A stretch of 64,000 nucleotides of DNA. Source: Metopolophium dirhodum. Lineage: Eukaryota; Arthropoda; Insecta; Hemiptera; Aphididae. The DNA is taken from the NCBI RefSeq assembly GCF_019925205.1, contig NC_083566.1, positions 29,264,001-29,328,000 on the forward strand, in the 5' to 3' direction. The stretch's first letter is position 1; every line of letters starts with the position of its first letter. Positions 59,394-64,000 of this stretch are shown here, in pieces. Both the position numbers and the translations under genes were made by a program. The notes under the pieces are model-generated. The model searched no databases. It had not been told where the DNA came from and was given only the letters and a program-made list of their open reading frames with translations.

Positions 59394-60694
59394 AATAATA
59401 GTATTCAAATTATCTTCAATAATTAAAAATGAAATTACATCTGATTATCTAACACTATCATGCTACATAATTTTGATTATAGTAGCTTAATCAAGGAAAA
59501 TTTCAGTTATTTTCAACTTAGGTACTATGGAATTACAAACAATTTATTACATTCCTAAAAAGTATTTATCTCAGTTTATAGATAACCATATTACTTAAAA
59601 ACTTTTATTAAATATAATAATAATAGAACTTACCAAAATATTAATGCTAAATTAACTTCAAACATTTTCTGAGTTTGATTATGATCTTATACAATACCAA
59701 TGTACTTTTTTCCATGTAATATTATCAATTAGATAAAGTTATTGTATTCTGGTCTTACAAGAAAGAATTATTATAATTTATATTAAACCTTAGAAAATGA
59801 TGACTGTGATCTGATCTAATAATCAAATACCTAAATGTTAATTTATTTATAATGATAAAATCGTTAAAAATAACATAACATTTTTGATTTTATCAGTGAT
59901 GAATATAACGTACATTTTTTTAGAAGGGCAGATATATGTATATATTTTAAAAACCTGATATATTATACCCTACTTGAAATACACCTACCACAGATTTAAA
60001 ATAATTAGGATATATTATGTATGTTCAGGGAGAATGAATTACTTATATTTATTTTAATTTTTGAATGTTTTGGCTCACTCAAATTGGCAATAGTTAACCT
60101 AGTTATGTATTGTATAAGAAATGAATCCATTTTTATATTCCTAGAATGATAGTTATTAATTTAATAAATAAAATGTATAAGATAAATTATGAAGTATAGC
60201 GTAGTTCTATAGTCTATAACTATATGTCTATGTAGGAATCGGGAGGGTTTTTCATGTATCCGTAGGTACGGGGGTGTTGAAAAAAATTCCGATTAAAATA
60301 TTAAATCATTAATAATTACAATAGAAAATTACTACTTGCGCTTCCATTTTTCTGTTCGATATGGATTATTGCGGTAGTTTGACAAGTTGACAACTACTGA
60401 TTTTCTGACGTTAGGGTATTTCATTTTCGAACGAGTTTTAGTATGATGTTCTTTTATATTACAATTAACAATACTACTATCTTTATTAGATTACCTTCTG
60501 CCGACTCCCACCCATCTATATAATGATAACTCAGAATCAGAGCCTGCCAAGGAAATTTTATATTACCGGTCCAGTGATCGATTAAAATAAATTGAAGCCA
60601 AGTGCATGAGCCAACTTGGGGTCCTACTATCCTAGTCTATAATTTAAATATTAGTGTATCTTCATACCAAAGCTCCCACAAATGTTTCTATATT

Positions 60695-60839
60695 CAGGCC
60701 CGGATTGAGCAGGCGGTAAAACCCGGTGGGCCGTTAAAAATTCGAAAGATTTGGGCCTACTTGAAGAAATTTTGAATTAAACATTTGGGCCGGTCTAGGC
60801 GGACAGCCTGGTAAGTAATTTCTTCCCAATCCGGTTCTG
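60695..60839. mobile_element. hAT-like MITE, CAGGCCCGGATT end
   Basis: The left end CAGGCCCGGATTGAG and the right end, inverted (CAGAACCGGATTGGG), are flanked by tctatatt and cctatatt (7 of 8). At 145 bp the interior is GC-rich and noncoding. Confidence 0.6.
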
Positions 60840-61324
60840 CCTATATTTAAGCTAATGCAGAGGAATCATGTTTAAAATTTAAATAAGTGTAATACTTTCA
60901 ATAGTATCGTGTATAGTATAATAAACGTTTCACGCTGTTCTGTTAATTTGAAGGCGTTAATATCGCGTTAATATCACAACTTAATATTTTTTAAAAATGT
61001 ACTTTATAATAATATTAATAATAATAATATTCTTTATTACGGATATTAACTTAGTTTACAATAATAATATATATAATGACAGTATATAATAATTAATAAA
61101 TAACCGATGCTACAATAAATTAAAAATACCATGATTTATAAGTTTTGAATTTTTATCTTTTTAATGATATAATAATATGTGAAATATGGGGCTCCTAAAT
61201 ATAGAACTGTTAAACGTAAATTGTACTATAAGGCAATAAATCTTGTATAAGATTTTAATTTATAACCTATTATAACAGTCTTGTCCAGTCCCCGTTTTTT
61301 TTCTGTATTAGAAATTAGTTAATC

Positions 61325-61659
61325 ACATAGGAGGAGATTGGGGGGCTTAGCCCCCTACAAAAAGATCGAAAGCCCTTCCAAAATTACTAAACATTTTTCT
61401 TAGTATAAAATATTAAAATAGGTGCTTATTTTACAACAATTGACAAAATCTTGGAACTTTACAAAATGTACTAAAATAATAAAATATTTAATAATAAAAT
61501 TTAGTAGTTTTGTAATTTAGTAATTTAGTAGTTAATGCGTACTGAAGAGTGAAGGTATTATTGATATTACAGTGGGGGTGTGAGGGCAAAGCCTCCACGG
61601 CTCATTTTGCAAAGAAACATTTAAGCCTCCCCTAAAATTCGATCAAATCTCCGCCCATG
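61325..61659. mobile_element. MITE with CATRGGMGGAGATT ends
   Basis: The left end cataggaggagattgggggg and the right end, inverted (catgggcggagatttgatcg), are similar. The interior contains ggcttagcccccta and gggcaaagcctccacgg. Boundaries are approximate and no target duplication is claimed. Confidence 0.45.
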
Positions 61660-64000
61660 GTTAATCAGTCTTTCCCGTATCATAACTCCTTGTATCATAA
61701 TAATATATACATATTATACTCTGACTATGGCGCATATCTTTTTAGATATCAACCCCATTGTTTTGAAATTACAAGATACCTACAGTAATGTTACGTCGTG
61801 GGGAAACGTTCAACACTGCACAGAAAATATTAATGTATTTTACATTTTTACCTACTGATTCTAAGATTTTCGAATATTTACCAATAACAAACAAGCATTA
61901 TTTTCTGTGTAATTACTCTGTATAATTAAATCTTGACAAACACTTCAAATATCGAGGAGGCAATTTATGGGATCTCTATTGATGAAACTTTATATTTATG
62001 ACAAATTATTTTGTGTATTAACTATGTCTTAGAAATATTCATAGCGTAATTTATAGAAAAATTATTTTGTAAAACCGGTCTTATATAGGTATATAAACCG
62101 TTATAATATGGTATTATTCTCGTATCCAGTTAATTTTTCTTTTTGTTAATTTTTTATTTTTAAAAACATTAATTCTTTTTGAAATAATGAGTGTTTCATG
62201 ATAAAAGAATCACCCTGTATAGTTAACAAATTTAATTTTAAAACAATATAATAAAATGAAACGTACTTATTAGCTACTACTAAAATATAAAGATGTAATG
62301 TCAATTACTAATTGCTAGTTATTTAGGTAGGTACTTCAACACGAAATATATTGTTATATTGTATATGTAATAAGTACCTGCCTATCGTAATTATATAGAA
62401 CAATAGATTAATGTTTCAGCTAGGCGGAAGGCACACCAAAGCAGATGAGATGATAGAATAGAAAGAACTGGACATGCGACATATCGTGTTGTTGGTTAAG
62501 TTTTAAGTTACTAAAAACATTACTTTCCATCATAGCGGTTTATTGTACTATAAATTAAATACTTAAGTATGGGTACTGCAAACGAATTATTAAATTACAT
62601 TCTAATAAACAATATTTTGAAACGTGAGGTAGTCGAGACAACTTTTTTTTGAGTATTTGTCCAATTTAATATTTCTAGCAAGTTTATGGATTTATTAATA
62701 TAGTTTATCAACGCGTTTCGTAATTTTGATTTTATAATACATTTTTTATACAATTTTTATATGGATACAAGTTATTGTATTATTGTATTATGCTATTATT
62801 TGTTGTTTATTAGTAATTTTAATTTATTGGTTTATCATTGTGGTATTAACTGATACGATTAGAACTGTTAGTGATTCACTAAATATGTGCTATATTTTGA
62901 ATGGAGTATAGTAATATTACTCCAATATAAAACGTCAGATACGTCGTCTTATATACTTATAAGAGGAAGCTAACGCCTACATTTACTGCGTCATAATTTA
63001 TTCTATACATTTCGAATATTAATATTACAAACTTTCAGCAGTCAACGATATATCCTTCGTTTTTAGACAACAATATTAATTTATGTAAACATAAAAGAAA
63101 ACATTTGTAATTTATTGACGAAATAATTTGAATGTGAATACTATGCATAATAAATTCTTTAAGGGTTAGGTTCCTAGGTGAAAATTGGGAAGCTGTAGTG
63201 GCTCAGTCCCCCCAAAAATAAATCCAGGACATACAATTTAAAATACTGAAACTTTTATTTTGCAATTTTTGGCAATTTTTGGCATTTTTTATTCATTATG
63301 TCTTATTTTGGCCTTTAAAGTTATTTTTTACGATATTTTTAATAATTTTCATCTTATAAATATTTTTTACGTTCTGGACAAATTTTGCACTAAATTAATA
63401 ATAACTTTAATTTAAAATATTTTACATTTTATAGATTTTTATATTTTTTAAATTATGATTCTAAATTATATCTCAAGTGCATTTTATACTGAATTCTTCA
63501 GCAATTATACTTCTTAAGGACTATAGGAGTCTATAATGGGTAGTACAAAGTTGCAAAATATTGGGGAAATTAATGTATACCAATATTAATACTATTTTTA
63601 ACCGAAATTAGTTTTGTTATATTTGTTGTAATACTAATAATAATCCATGATATTCAAAGTAATAAGTATTCATCAATTTATTTTATTATACCCCACAAAT
63701 AAAATATAATAATATTGTAACAACCTTAATTTTTGATAATTTATTGGTTCAGAATAGTTTTAAAAACGTATGCAAGAGATTAATTTGATGGTGAAGTGAG
63801 CACAAACAACTTTTTTTGGATTTCGGTTTGTAATGTTTGCGGTAAATTACCTGTACTTTATTATCCTATTTATATTGAATTCGTATGACTAAAAAATAAA
63901 TCAACTTTGCAATAGTAGTATAAATATGGAAAATAAGTTATGAATACTTATGAATTATGATATAAATAATATAATGAATTAATGGTAGTAAAAAGATTAA

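Larger units (their letters stand above)
58330..64000 (+). other. Long first coding intron of the RNF144-like gene
   Basis: The stretch is AT-rich with no exon resembling the rest of an RBR ligase. It holds two related CAGGNCCGGATT-type MITEs (59139-59393, 60695-60839), a MITE at 61325-61659, an isolated transposon end near 62207 (gaatcaccctgta) and AAT-type microsatellite DNA near 61010-61035. No other gene was recognised. Confidence 0.5.

Noticed and set aside
1..64000. CRISPR arrays, bacterial insertions or horizontally transferred operons
   Set aside because: No regularly spaced repeats and no intronless bacterial-type genes were seen; the tight AROS-DPM2-NMRK1 cluster encodes eukaryotic proteins and its first gene has introns.

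Overview
The window is animal nuclear DNA, about 70% A+T or more, with spliced genes, short GT-AG introns, long intergenic stretches and dense small transposons. The proteins are insect-like. The base composition, the frequent gtaggta/taggtac motifs and the repeat types suggest a sap-feeding hemipteran, most likely an aphid (inference). No bacterial operons, CRISPR arrays, rRNA genes or functional tRNA genes are seen.

Eight protein-coding genes could be rebuilt exon by exon, and in each case the splice phases join. From left to right: (1) Rab30 small GTPase, +, 4960-7703, 5 exons, 201 aa. (2) A DHRSX-type short-chain dehydrogenase, -, 15068-11621, 5 exons, 360 aa. (3) A Lobe/PRAS40 (AKT1S1) homologue, +, 16376-25691, 8 exons, 385 aa. 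(4-6) A minus-strand cluster of three unrelated short proteins: AROS/RPS19BP1 (31597-29299, 3 exons), DPM2 (29299-29081) and nicotinamide riboside kinase (29077 to about 28534). AROS's stop overlaps DPM2's start (TAATG), and only 3 nt separate DPM2's stop from the kinase's start. DPM2, the kinase and AROS's last coding segment lie in one uninterrupted exon, so the locus looks tricistronic. The kinase frame is broken at a 15-A run. (7) CASD1, sialate O-acetyltransferase, +, 44748-52912, 14 exons, 792 aa, with an intact catalytic triad. (8) The first coding exon of an RNF144-like RBR ubiquitin ligase, +, 57625-58329, running off the right edge.

The rest is AT-rich DNA full of small mobile elements. 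These include a piggyBac-type foldback MITE family (TTAA targets; three full copies and one partial), several hAT-type MITEs with 8-bp target duplications, pogo/mariner-type MITEs with TA targets, a tRNA-derived SINE with a 9-bp duplication, 5'-truncated LINE insertions (two of only 45 and 79 bp), older LINE remains, and two copies of a transposon with long terminal inverted repeats. The 13-kb gap between AROS and CASD1 is almost entirely such material.

The genes do not form one pathway. Lobe/PRAS40 belongs to Akt-TORC1 signalling, Rab30 to Golgi traffic, DHRSX and DPM2 both touch dolichol biology, CASD1 acts in the Golgi, NMRK1 makes NMN for NAD, and AROS is nucleolar. The most notable architecture is stop/start overlap: the AROS-DPM2-NMRK1 unit, and an upstream ORF ending ATGA on the RNF144-like start.
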